DNA of 9,525 nucleotides from Anaerolineae bacterium. GTDB taxonomy: Bacteria > Chloroflexota > Anaerolineae > Aggregatilineales > Aggregatilineaceae. The stretch spans positions 1-9,525 of the forward strand of contig JAFGJA010000318.1 of assembly GCA_016929355.1 (NCBI GenBank), written 5' to 3'. The notes beneath the pieces were generated by a model. The model was given only the letters and a program-made list of their open reading frames with translations. It had not been told where the DNA came from and made no database searches. Shown here piece after piece: positions 1 through 7,211 of the stretch. The number at the start of each line of letters is the position of its first letter. Position 1 is the first letter of the stretch. A program made the position numbers and the translations under genes.

Positions 1-87
1 ACTACTATCCTACCGGATAGTTTCGGAGGCTTCACCCTTTTCTTCCTTTCTGACAACTTGTTCGTGGACCCTCAAATGTGGGCGGGG

Positions 88-116
88 TTTACAGGGATTC
101 ATTATAGGTTTATAAT
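88..116 (+). promoter_or_regulatory. Candidate sigma-A promoter P1 of rho
   Basis: The -35 element TTTACA (88-93, 5 of 6 matches to consensus) is followed by a 17-base spacer and a perfect -10 element TATAAT (111-116). It reads toward rho, with transcription expected to start near 123. This is the best consensus promoter on the plus strand. Confidence 0.6.
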
Positions 117-135
117 TTATTCAGCGAGACAGGAT

Positions 136-164
136 TTGCCCCTGTGCAAACACTGTGCTATAGT
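136..164 (+). promoter_or_regulatory. Candidate second sigma-A promoter P2 of rho
   Basis: TTGCCC (136-141, 4 of 6) and TATAGT (159-164, 5 of 6) are separated by 17 bases, 48 bases downstream of P1 and in the same direction. It is weaker than P1 and could be chance in an AT-rich stretch. Confidence 0.35.
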
Positions 165-219
165 CGCAATTAACGCACTCTACTCCTGATTTGCGTGCCC
201 ACCATTCGACAAATTTTTT

Positions 220-258
220 CCTACCCCTTTAACAAGGTAAGGGTGTTTTGATTTTTTT
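220..258 (+). terminator. Terminator-like hairpin in the rho leader (possible attenuator)
   Basis: CCTT (226-229) pairs with AAGG (234-237) around a 4-base loop. The stem can be extended by ACC (223-225) with GGT (242-244) across a 4-base bulge. An alternative fold pairs CCTACC (220-225) with GGTAAGG (236-242). The hairpin is followed by TTTT at 246-249 and seven Ts at 252-258. It lies between the candidate promoters and rho, so it could either end an upstream transcript or attenuate rho. The stem is modest and imperfect. Confidence 0.3.
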
Positions 259-402
259 GTGGTATGAATCGCACAGGCGATCTTCCCCTAAATAGCGGTA
301 CAGCATGTATTTTTGGTGTGATAGTTTTGTTCATGCGGTAGTGAATCACGCATGGCATAATAACGAGGAGCCATTGACCTTTCCTCGCTCGGAGAACCCC
401 CT

Positions 403-1668
403 ATGGATATTGCAGAACTTGAATCGCAAACTTTGCAAGATTTGCGCGAACTTGCGCGCGAAGCCGACATCGCCGGATTTAGCCGTCTCAAAAAACAGGA
501 TTTGATCATCCGTTTGCTGCGGGACAAGGCCGAAAAACAGGGCCATGAACTGCGCGGCGGTATCCTGGAAGTGATTGACGATGGCATTGGTTTTTTGCGT
601 TCGGACCAGTATTTGCCCGGTCAGGATGACATTTACGTCAGCCAGACGCAGATTCGCCGCTTTGGTTTACGGACCGGCGATATGGTCATTGGGCAGGTCC
701 GCCCGCCCAAAGATTCGGAGAAATATTACGGGCTGCTGCGCGTCGAAGCGGTCAACGGGCTTGATCCTGAACAGGCCAAACGCCGGGATCGCTTTGATAA
801 CCTGACCGCGATCTTCCCCGAAGAACGCTATAACCTGGAAACCAATCCCCGTATATTGTCAACCCGCCTGCTGAACCTGATCGCGCCGGTTGGTCGCGGG
901 CAGCGCGGCCTGATCGTCAGCCCGCCCAAAGCCGGTAAAACCACCGTGCTCAAAGACGTGGCGAATGCGATCAGCTACAATTACCCATCGGTCCATCTCA
1001 TGGTGGTGCTGATCGGTGAGCGCCCTGAAGAAGTCACGGACATGGATCGCTCGGTGGATGCCGAAGTGATCAGCAGTACGTTTGATGAGCCGGTGCAGTA
1101 CCATGTGCGCGTGGCGGAAATGGCGCTCGAACGCGCGAAACGGCTGGTTGAATCACGGCAGCATGTGGTGATTATGCTCGATAGTATCACACGCTTGGCC
1201 CGTGCCTATAACCTCGTTGTGCCGCCGAGCGGACGCACGCTCACGGGTGGTCTGGACCCGTCAGCGCTCTATCCGCCCAAGCGGTTCTTTGGCGCGGCGC
1301 GTAATGTGGAAGAGGGCGGCAGCCTGACCATTGTGGCGACGTGCCTGGTTAAGACCGGCAGCCGTATGGATGACGTGATTTACGAAGAATTCAAAGGCAC
1401 GGGTAACATGGAACTGCACCTCTCGCGCGAGATGCAAGAACGTCGTGTATTCCCAGCTTACGACATCATGCAATCGTCCACCCGCCGCGAAGAAATGCTG
1501 CTTGGCCCGGATATTTTACAACGTGTTTGGACTCTGCGGCGGATGGTTTCACAGATGATGCAACCCCCGTCCAACGATGATATGGCGAGTGCCACCGAAG
1601 CCCTGCTCAACCAGATGCGGCACACCGACTCCAACGAGCAATTTCTCGAAGAAATGGGTCGCTATTAA
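403..1668 (+). CDS. rho: Transcription termination factor Rho
   Basis: This is a 421-residue hexameric RNA-dependent ATPase/helicase that ends transcription at Rho-dependent sites in the cytoplasm. The order is as expected: Rho N-terminal helical domain (about 5-45), cold-shock-like RNA-binding domain (about 52-102), then the RecA-type ATPase. Visible landmarks are the P-loop SPPKAGKTT (173-181), the catalytic-Glu segment ERPEEV (206-211), Walker B VVIMLD (255-260), the central-loop segment VVPPSGRTLTGG (272-283), FFGAARNVEEGGS (295-307) and EEFKGTGNMELHLSR (328-342). Length matches compact Rho proteins without large N-terminal insertions. The ATG is fixed by GGAGA at 391-395 with a 7-base gap. 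The residue before the catalytic Glu is Gly205, where E. coli Rho has Asp. The gene is alone on the plus strand and converges with the amidohydrolase gene 44 bases downstream. Confidence 0.97.
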   Translation: MDIAELESQTLQDLRELAREADIAGFSRLKKQDLIIRLLRDKAEKQGHELRGGILEVIDDGIGFLRSDQYLPGQDDIYVSQTQIRRFGLRTGDMVIGQVRPPKDSEKYYGLLRVEAVNGLDPEQAKRRDRFDNLTAIFPEERYNLETNPRILSTRLLNLIAPVGRGQRGLIVSPPKAGKTTVLKDVANAISYNYPSVHLMVVLIGERPEEVTDMDRSVDAEVISSTFDEPVQYHVRVAEMALERAKRLVESRQHVVIMLDSITRLARAYNLVVPPSGRTLTGGLDPSALYPPKRFFGAARNVEEGGSLTIVATCLVKTGSRMDDVIYEEFKGTGNMELHLSREMQERRVFPAYDIMQSSTRREEMLLGPDILQRVWTLRRMVSQMMQPPSNDDMASATEALLNQMRHTDSNEQFLEEMGRY

Positions 1669-1712
1669 ACTAGAACATCAAAACGCGCCATAAGCAGCGA
1701 ACTGATCCCCAA

Positions 1713-3320
1713 TTAATCAAATATGCGGTGCTGCCATGCCCCGCCGATCATCGTGCCGAGAATCTGCGTGTCTAGAATCTCGTCGGGTGCAATCGTGTAT
1801 AGATCACGATCCAACACCACCAGATCGGCCAGAAAACCGGGCGCAAGCATCCCTAAATCATGCTCCATCCCGGCGGCATACGCTGGTCCCTGCGTGAACG
1901 CGCGCAGCGTCGTATCCATATCCAGCCGTCCCGCCGGGAACCAACCCTCCGGCCCCGGTGATCCATCGGGGCGGCGGCGAGTTACTGCCGCGAAAATGCC
2001 CTTGAGCGGATCAAGCGGTTCGACGGGCGCGTCCGAGCCAAACGCGAGGCGTGCCCCGGCTTCGATCTGGAGCCGCCAGTTATAGCTCCACTGCGCGCGC
2101 GATCCCCAATAGCGTTCGGACATTTGCCAATCGGAGGTGGCGTGAATCGGCTGCATCGAGGCGATAATATCCAGTTCGCCTAAACGGTGTGCATCATCGG
2201 GGTGGATGAGTTGGACATGCTCGATCCGGTGGCGCATCGCCGAACGGGGCACACCACGCGCCGCTTCTTCCTTCCGTACCGCTTCGTATACGTCCAGCAC
2301 ATCATGCACCGCTTTATCGCCAATCGCGTGAATCGTAGACGCGATCCCGGCGGTGCTGGCCGTGCTGACCAGATCGTATATTTCCTCTTTATCCGTGACC
2401 GCGATCCCGGTGTTATCCGGTTCGCCCTCATACGGCTCGACCATGAGCGCGGTACGCGGCCCTAATGCACCATCCGCAAAAATCTTGAGGCCGCCAATGC
2501 GCAGCCATTCATCACCAAAACCGGAGCGAATACCGAGTGCGTGCGCGTGACCGATCCAGGGATCGTTGATCTGCTTGACAACGCGCAGCCCCAATTCGCC
2601 GCGTTCGCGCAAGAGTTGCAGCGCGATCATACAACTGGGATCGTCGTAGTCGTGGATGCCGGTCAAGCCCGCCTGCCACGCGCGGCGCTGCGCATCACGC
2701 ATCCAGGCGGCGGTTTGCACCGGTGTGGGACTGGGAATACAGGCGGTGATCAGCTTGATCGTATCTTCGAAGAAAATGCCCGTTGGCGCGCCGGATGTAT
2801 CACGCAAGATGCTGCCGTTCGGCGGATCGGGCGTTTGCGCCGTGATTCCGGCAATTTTGAGCGCCTGCGTGTTCACCCACGCCGCATGACCGCTTTTTGC
2901 TTTCAGATACACCGGGTTGTGCGGCGCAACCGAGTCCAGGTCCGCCGCCGTCGGAAAGGCGCGATCCGGCCAGAAATCCTGCGTCCAGCCGTGCCCGATG
3001 ATCCATTCGCCCGGTTTTGTATTGGCGGCCCGTTCCGCGACGCGCTGCACGGCCATCTCTTTGGTCGGCAGTTCGAAGACATCCACGCTTGTCAAACTGC
3101 GCGCGACACCTTCCCAATGGATATGCGCGTCGGTCAGGCCGGGGATAATGGGGCGTCCGTTGGCGTTATCGATCTGCGTCTTTGCGCCCGCCAGCGCGCG
3201 GATCGTGTCATCATCACCCACTGCCACGATGCGATCCCGGTAGATCGCCAGCGCGGAGGCGTTCGGTTGAGCGGGATTCAGAGTATAGATGCGCGCATTA
3301 ACGATAATTCGATCAATCAT
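1713..3320 (-). CDS. Metal-dependent amidohydrolase, YtcJ-like (Amidohydro_3 family)
   Basis: This 535-residue protein belongs to the amidohydrolase superfamily. Members hydrolyse amide or related bonds with one or two metal ions in a TIM barrel. The metal-site motif is DAHIH (64-68; His66, His68). The other expected elements are LKIFADGALG (278-287, Lys279 in the metal-ligand position), HAIGD (331-335), HRIEHVQ (364-370) and the catalytic Asp in GSDAP (428-432). The N- and C-terminal segments form the small beta-sandwich typical of the family. The start is placed at ATG 3318-3320 because GGAG lies 8 bases upstream (3329-3332). The open frame extends 26 codons further, but that extension has no family-like sequence. 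The gene follows the SDR gene by 46 bases and is the last of a three-gene run. The substrate cannot be told from sequence: YtcJ-like proteins are often annotated as exoenzyme-regulatory AepA homologues or N-substituted formamide deformylases. No signal peptide is visible, so it should be cytoplasmic. Confidence 0.92.
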   Translation of the reverse strand: MIDRIIVNARIYTLNPAQPNASALAIYRDRIVAVGDDDTIRALAGAKTQIDNANGRPIIPGLTDAHIHWEGVARSLTSVDVFELPTKEMAVQRVAERAANTKPGEWIIGHGWTQDFWPDRAFPTAADLDSVAPHNPVYLKAKSGHAAWVNTQALKIAGITAQTPDPPNGSILRDTSGAPTGIFFEDTIKLITACIPSPTPVQTAAWMRDAQRRAWQAGLTGIHDYDDPSCMIALQLLRERGELGLRVVKQINDPWIGHAHALGIRSGFGDEWLRIGGLKIFADGALGPRTALMVEPYEGEPDNTGIAVTDKEEIYDLVSTASTAGIASTIHAIGDKAVHDVLDVYEAVRKEEAARGVPRSAMRHRIEHVQLIHPDDAHRLGELDIIASMQPIHATSDWQMSERYWGSRAQWSYNWRLQIEAGARLAFGSDAPVEPLDPLKGIFAAVTRRRPDGSPGPEGWFPAGRLDMDTTLRAFTQGPAYAAGMEHDLGMLAPGFLADLVVLDRDLYTIAPDEILDTQILGTMIGGAWQHRIFD

Positions 3321-3366
3321 GATGATTTCTCCATAGTATTCGCAACCTAAAATCCAGGAAATTTTG

Positions 3367-4401
3367 TTATCGAGAAGCCTGCACAATTCCATGCTCAATC
3401 AGGCTCTCACCTGTTGCGATCACCATCTCCGGCAATGAGTGCGGCTGCCAGTTCAGCACGGATGTGATCCGCGCATTGGAATAGTCCGTGCGCGCGCCTA
3501 AGTAGTCGATTGATAGACGCGCGGTTTCGTCGAACAAGGCAAAGAAACGTAGGACAATATCCGGCAGCTTGCGCCGGGGGATGTTAAATCCCCGGTGGGC
3601 GAAGTGGTCATGCAAAATCCGGGCAATGTCTTGCAGCCAGGCGAATTCATGCGAGCAAATAAAGCGCTGACCGGTGGCTTCAGGAATCGTCATCGCGGCG
3701 AGATGAGCCGCCGCCACGTCGCGCACATCCACGAATGACCACCCTATATTGGGACAGCCGGGGGCGTCGCGGTTCATCAATTTGAGTACGATTTCAATTG
3801 ATGTCGTGTAGCGCGCATCCAGCAACGGCCCTAACACCATCGCGGGATTGATCACCGCGAGTTCGAGCGCCGGGTGATTTTCGACAAATTCCCAGGCGTC
3901 ACGTTCCGCTAATGTTTTGCTTTTGGGGTATGGGCCAATATCCTGACTGGTATCGGACCAATCCGTTTCGTCAAACACGCGCCCAGAGTCAGAATCATGC
4001 CCGTAACAAACGGCGGCGACAGATGAGGTCATGACAACGCGCTTGACCTGAGCATCTGCTGCCGCCTGCAATACCCGGCGAGTGCCTTCGCGGGCGGGGA
4101 TGATCAGATCGTTTTCGTGCCGGGGTAGTTTTCGTGGTACGGGTGAAGCGATGTGCATCACATACGTGCAGCCTGCAACGGCTTCGGCCCAACCGTCATC
4201 GCGCATCAGATCGGCAGTCACAAAGTCAAGGCGATCTGCCGCGTCAACGTGTCTGGCGAAGGCTTCGCGCAAACCTGCTGCGCGGGATGGCGTGCGCAGC
4301 GTGCCACGCACGCGATAACCTTGTTCGAGCAATTGGACGATACAGTGCATCGCAATGTAGCCCGATGCCCCGGTTACGAGCACGGTTGGTTTTTCAGTCA
4401 C
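3367..4401 (-). CDS. NAD(P)-dependent epimerase/reductase, extended SDR (dihydroflavonol-reductase-like)
   Basis: This is a 344-residue Rossmann-fold oxidoreductase. The nucleotide-binding motif GASGYIA is at 11-17, and Arg35 after the second strand suggests NADP(H) preference. SSV (126-128) provides the Ser of the triad, and the catalytic Tyr and Lys are in YPKSK (158-162). VINPAMVLGP (183-192) and FVDVRDVAAAH (223-233) are typical of the DFR/cinnamoyl-CoA reductase/cinnamyl-alcohol-type extended SDRs that reduce aldehydes or ketones. The start is a GTG (4399-4401) with GAGG 8 bases upstream (4410-4413). An overlapping ATG 5 bases upstream runs into a stop after two codons. The gene follows the PfkB kinase by 51 bases and precedes the amidohydrolase by 46, which suggests co-transcription. 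The physiological substrate is unknown. Confidence 0.9.
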   Translation of the reverse strand: MTEKPTVLVTGASGYIAMHCIVQLLEQGYRVRGTLRTPSRAAGLREAFARHVDAADRLDFVTADLMRDDGWAEAVAGCTYVMHIASPVPRKLPRHENDLIIPAREGTRRVLQAAADAQVKRVVMTSSVAAVCYGHDSDSGRVFDETDWSDTSQDIGPYPKSKTLAERDAWEFVENHPALELAVINPAMVLGPLLDARYTTSIEIVLKLMNRDAPGCPNIGWSFVDVRDVAAAHLAAMTIPEATGQRFICSHEFAWLQDIARILHDHFAHRGFNIPRRKLPDIVLRFFALFDETARLSIDYLGARTDYSNARITSVLNWQPHSLPEMVIATGESLIEHGIVQASR

Positions 4402-4452
4402 GACATTTTCCTCGCTGAGTCTGTCCCGTCAGGCAGGTTTCTATATCGTGTA

Positions 4453-5307
4453 TTATACGCCCACCATCGCCCACGCGGTAGCGATTTCGTCGGGCGTGGG
4501 CGCGCTATCAAACCCCTCGCGCGTGATCGAACGCCCGGCCAGATACGCGGCTACCCGGATCGCACGCGGCAGATCACCTAAACGGTCTAGCGCGATGTGC
4601 AGCGCGGAGGCAAACACGTCACCGGCTCCGGTTGGGCCAACTTGCTCGACCTCAATCGCGGCAAAATCAGCCCGTTCAGCGCCCTGGTAAACGGTCCCGC
4701 CGCGTTCGGCGCGGGTCAAAACGGCGATGGGTGACAGGCGCGCGAAGGTGTGTTCCAGGCTCGGATCGTGTTGAATGTCTTCTTCGCTGAACACAGTCAG
4801 CCGCACATGGGGCAGGGCGCGATCCGCATCGGCCCAATGGATCGTTTTGACCAGACCATCCGCTTCCCGGCGGCGCATAAAGCCTTGCGGCGTCACACAG
4901 ATCGCGCCCTGTTCAAAGAACGTGAAAAAGGCCAGATCGACTTCGTAGGCAATCGGCGCGATGTGAATCAGGCGCGCCTGTCGCCAGGCCGGGGGCAGCA
5001 TGGCGGGCGTGAGCGTCAGCGCGCGGTGATACATATACTGCGTGCGGGCGCTGCCCACATAGCGATTCTCAAACATCGTTGTATGCTCGGCAGGGATGTT
5101 GATCACGCGCACGCTCGCCGGCAGATCAGCGAGCAACGGTTCGTCGGGTTTGGCGCTGGTCAGGATGCCGACCTTCTGACCCATTGCCACCGCCGTATGC
5201 GCGCCATACGACACCGTACCGCCCAAACGTGGCCCGTCAGGGGTGACATCATGGGTAATATGGCCGAGAAACAGGTAATCGGGAATAAACGCTGGTGATT
5301 CAGACAT
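4453..5307 (-). CDS. PfkB-family carbohydrate (sugar/inositol-type) kinase
   Basis: This 284-residue protein of the ribokinase/PfkB superfamily would phosphorylate a sugar or cyclitol hydroxyl using ATP. The N-terminal strand with LGHITHD (14-20) and the LGG..SYGAHTA substrate-site region (28-39) are followed by the family signature VGPTGAGDVFASA (223-235). In that signature GAGD forms the anion hole and Asp230 is the predicted catalytic base. At 284 residues it is slightly shorter than typical ribokinases. The short N-terminus and HD-containing first strand recall the myo-inositol-kinase-like branch of PfkB proteins, but this is a memory-based resemblance, not a test. The ATG at 5305-5307 has only a weak ribosome binding site. 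It is the first gene after the hairpin that closes the jag operon and is probably co-transcribed with the SDR gene. Confidence 0.87.
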   Translation of the reverse strand: MSESPAFIPDYLFLGHITHDVTPDGPRLGGTVSYGAHTAVAMGQKVGILTSAKPDEPLLADLPASVRVINIPAEHTTMFENRYVGSARTQYMYHRALTLTPAMLPPAWRQARLIHIAPIAYEVDLAFFTFFEQGAICVTPQGFMRRREADGLVKTIHWADADRALPHVRLTVFSEEDIQHDPSLEHTFARLSPIAVLTRAERGGTVYQGAERADFAAIEVEQVGPTGAGDVFASALHIALDRLGDLPRAIRVAAYLAGRSITREGFDSAPTPDEIATAWAMVGV

Positions 5308-5326
5308 AATGACACTCGGTAGTATG

Positions 5327-5357
5327 CAAAATGCCGCACCCGGTCAGGCGCGGCATT
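5327..5357 (-). terminator. Candidate intrinsic terminator after jag
   Basis: On the minus strand the perfect 8-base arms AATGCCGC (read from 5357-5350) and GCGGCATT (5337-5330) form a stem that two further C-G pairs can extend after one mismatch. Four Ts (5332-5329) cover the end of the stem and the bases just after it. It lies 24 bases after the jag stop and 22 bases before the kinase start. It probably ends the rpmH-jag transcript. The T-run is short, so read-through into the kinase gene is possible. Confidence 0.55.
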
Positions 5358-5381
5358 CCAGATCAGACGAAACAAGCGGCG

Positions 5382-6227
5382 TTAGCGGCGGTTGGGGATA
5401 ATCGTCACCTTACGGCGCTCCCCTTCACCCACACTCTCGGTACTCACATCGGGATTATCGCGTAAGGCCAAATGAATAATGCGCCGCTCATAGGGGGACA
5501 TCGGTTCGAGCGCTACCGTCCGGCCCAATTGCAGTGCTTGTTCGGCCATGCGCTGCGCGAGTTGGTGTAATTTCTGCTCGCGGCGCATCTTGTAGCCTTC
5601 GACATCCAGCACAATATTCGCGCGGCGCTGCAATTCCCGGCTGGCGATCAGGCGCGTCACATATTGGAGCGCACTGAGGGTTTCCCCACGCCGCCCGATC
5701 AATGTGCCGAGATCATGGCCTTCGATCTGCAAGACCCAGGGGCTGTCCTCTTCATCATCTTCTACCGGGGCGCGATACACCGTGACATCGGCGGTGATTT
5801 GCATTTTCCCCAGCAGTTCTTGCAGAGTTTCTAACCCGACGCGGGCATCGTCGTCCATCTCGTCGGGACTGGCGGGCGTGATGGGCGTATACTGATCGTC
5901 GTCTTGATCGTCACCCTGAGCACCACCCTGATCAGTGTCGCCGGGCTGATCGTCGTCCAGATCAGCCACGCGGACCGGTTCGGGCGCAGCCTTATATGCG
6001 CGCGCCACCGGTTCGGGTTGGGGCGGCGGGGCAGCCTGACGCGGCGGGGCGGCGGTTGTCAGGCGCACCCGCGCTTGTTTGGCTCCCAAACCGAGCAAGC
6101 CCCGACTCGGTTCTTCGAGAATTTCAACGATCACGCTCTCGCGCGAGACACCAAGTTGGTCTAAACCTAATTCGATTGCTGTTTCAATATCAGTTGCGCT
6201 GGTTTCAACAGACCGCGTTTCACTCAT
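5382..6227 (-). CDS. jag: KhpB/Jag RNA-binding protein (Jag-N, KH, R3H)
   Basis: This 281-residue cytoplasmic RNA-binding protein is known in other bacteria as Jag, EloR or KhpB, where it pairs with KhpA and influences cell elongation and RNA regulation. A Jag N-terminal domain (about 7-57, with EEPSRGLLGLGAKQARVRL at 38-56) is followed by a long Pro- and Asp/Gln-rich linker (about 58-128). Then come a KH domain with the loop GRRG (178-181) and an R3H domain whose signature is Arg248-x3-His252 in YERRIIH. The linker is strongly acidic (DLDDD, GDDQDDDQ) and probably disordered. ATG 6225-6227 is chosen because AAAGGA (6238-6243) lies 10 bases upstream and the Jag-N domain begins right after it. 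The open frame continues upstream only as a shadow of the yidC tail. The yidC stop is 7 bases away, so the two genes are tightly coupled. Confidence 0.95.
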   Translation of the reverse strand: MSETRSVETSATDIETAIELGLDQLGVSRESVIVEILEEPSRGLLGLGAKQARVRLTTAAPPRQAAPPPQPEPVARAYKAAPEPVRVADLDDDQPGDTDQGGAQGDDQDDDQYTPITPASPDEMDDDARVGLETLQELLGKMQITADVTVYRAPVEDDEEDSPWVLQIEGHDLGTLIGRRGETLSALQYVTRLIASRELQRRANIVLDVEGYKMRREQKLHQLAQRMAEQALQLGRTVALEPMSPYERRIIHLALRDNPDVSTESVGEGERRKVTIIPNRR

Positions 6228-6234
6228 AGGTTTT

Positions 6235-7173
6235 TTATCCTTTGGTTCGGCTTTTCGCCTGGGCACGCTGCGCGCGGCTATCATAGATGCCTTCGCGTTT
6301 GGGCTTGCCACGCTTCGGTTTGGGCGCAAAAGCAGAAACCTCACTACGTTTAGGTTTTTCCGCCGCCTCCGGTTTAACTTTCGCCGCCGGGGTAGGTTGC
6401 GCGGCTTCGTTTTCGTCTTCGGCAGGAGCAAGCCCCAACGCCTGTCTAAAATTAATCTTTCCCATCAAGGCATATTGCCCGATACCAATCAGGTTGGAGG
6501 CGATGAAATAAATCGACAGCCCAGAGGCAAACGACAAGGCAAAGAAGCCAAACATCAACGGCATGAAGTACATCATATTCTTGGTCATTTGCGCCGCTTG
6601 ATCAGCCGTTTCATTGCCGCTGCCATTCTGGTTATTGTTCGATGATGTCGTCGGCATCAGCAGTTTTTGTTGCAAAAAGGTTGTCGCTACTACCAGGATC
6701 GGCAGCACATAGAGCGGATCGGGCATTGCCAGATTCAGCCACAGAAATTTATTCTCCAACGGGACCACGCTGGAGAGGTCTGGAACCCACAACCGCCCGG
6801 ACAGATTCAGCAGTTGGAGGGGGGTGGCGGCTAATGTTGCCACAATCGCGCGGTAGAGGCCCAACAAAATCGGCAGTTGGATGATCAAGGGTAAACAGCC
6901 CGCCAACGGGTTCACACCGTATTCGCGGTAAAGTTCCATCTGCGCCTGGGCCATGCGCTCCCGATCATTTTTATATTTCTCTTGCAGTTTTTTCAACTCC
7001 GGTTGGAGTTCCTGCATCGCTTTGGTGGACTGCTGCTGTTTGTGGGTGAGGGGATACGTTGCCAACCGCACCAGAATGGTGAACACGACAATCGATAGCA
7101 CCACATTCCCGCCCAAAATCTGGTACAGGAACAACAGAATGGTAATGAACGGATTGATGACAATATCTAACAT
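6235..7173 (-). CDS. yidC: Membrane protein insertase YidC/Oxa1 family
   Basis: This 312-residue polytopic membrane protein inserts and folds membrane proteins, alone or with SecYEG. Membrane segments lie at about 3-20, 23-41 (with the conserved groove Arg36 in ILVRLATYPLT), 92-112, 152-170 and 200-227. The cytoplasmic helical hairpin rich in Lys/Gln/Glu lies at about 44-86, and the family motif GVNPLAGCLPLIIQLPI is at 86-102. There is no large periplasmic domain and no lipobox Cys at the N-terminus, which sets it apart from both E. coli YidC and SpoIIIJ-type lipoproteins. A loop of Ser/Asn/Gly (175-195) precedes the last membrane segment. A 75-residue hydrophilic C-tail ends in many Lys/Arg and could bind ribosomes. 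The start is ATG 7171-7173, with AAGG 12 bases upstream, a wide spacing. It follows the lipoprotein gene by 38 bases. Confidence 0.96.
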   Translation of the reverse strand: MLDIVINPFITILLFLYQILGGNVVLSIVVFTILVRLATYPLTHKQQQSTKAMQELQPELKKLQEKYKNDRERMAQAQMELYREYGVNPLAGCLPLIIQLPILLGLYRAIVATLAATPLQLLNLSGRLWVPDLSSVVPLENKFLWLNLAMPDPLYVLPILVVATTFLQQKLLMPTTSSNNNQNGSGNETADQAAQMTKNMMYFMPLMFGFFALSFASGLSIYFIASNLIGIGQYALMGKINFRQALGLAPAEDENEAAQPTPAAKVKPEAAEKPKRSEVSAFAPKPKRGKPKREGIYDSRAQRAQAKSRTKG

Positions 7174-7211
7174 AGGGTTACAGCGCCTTCTGTTGGGCTA
7201 ATCTCGTCGTT

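Larger units (their letters stand above)
1..402 (+). promoter_or_regulatory. Non-coding upstream region and leader of rho
   Basis: No convincing gene lies in this 402-base stretch, which is visibly richer in A/T runs than the rest of the window. It holds two sigma-A-like promoters reading toward rho, a terminator-like hairpin with a T-run (220-258), and smaller inverted repeats at 4-10/15-21, 332-337/349-354 and 364-369/382-387. The last repeat sits just before the rho ribosome binding site (GGAGA, 391-395, 7 bases before ATG). If the promoters are real, the untranslated leader is roughly 235-285 bases, long for a bacterial mRNA. Rho is known to autoregulate through its leader in Escherichia coli, so a regulatory leader is plausible here, but that is inference. 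Confidence 0.5.

Noticed and set aside
4..21. Hairpin ACTATCC/GGATAGT as a terminator
   Set aside because: The stem is perfect but only 7 bases with low GC, and it is followed by just TTC. It may belong to a feature outside the window.
1..189. Frame open from the window edge to a stop at 187-189, as a possible gene end
   Set aside because: The translation has no family-like features. The region is AT-rich and contains promoter-like elements.
305..505. 66-codon frame overlapping the rho start, as a possible leader peptide
   Set aside because: Most of it lies inside rho in another frame, and no good ribosome binding site precedes its ATG. The GAGGAG at 365-370 lies inside this frame, not before it.
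1669..1712. Bidirectional terminator between rho and the amidohydrolase gene
   Set aside because: Only 3-base GC pairings can be made in the 44-base gap; no convincing stem and T-run was found on either strand.
2541..3350. 269-codon open frame on the plus strand opposite the amidohydrolase gene
   Set aside because: It is antisense to a well-recognised enzyme whose motifs are intact. The translation is rich in Arg and low-complexity and resembles no family. It is a shadow of the GC-rich codon pattern.
6228..6431. Upstream extension of jag by 68 codons
   Set aside because: The stretch is the basic tail of yidC read in another frame. The Jag-N domain and a ribosome binding site place the start at 6227.
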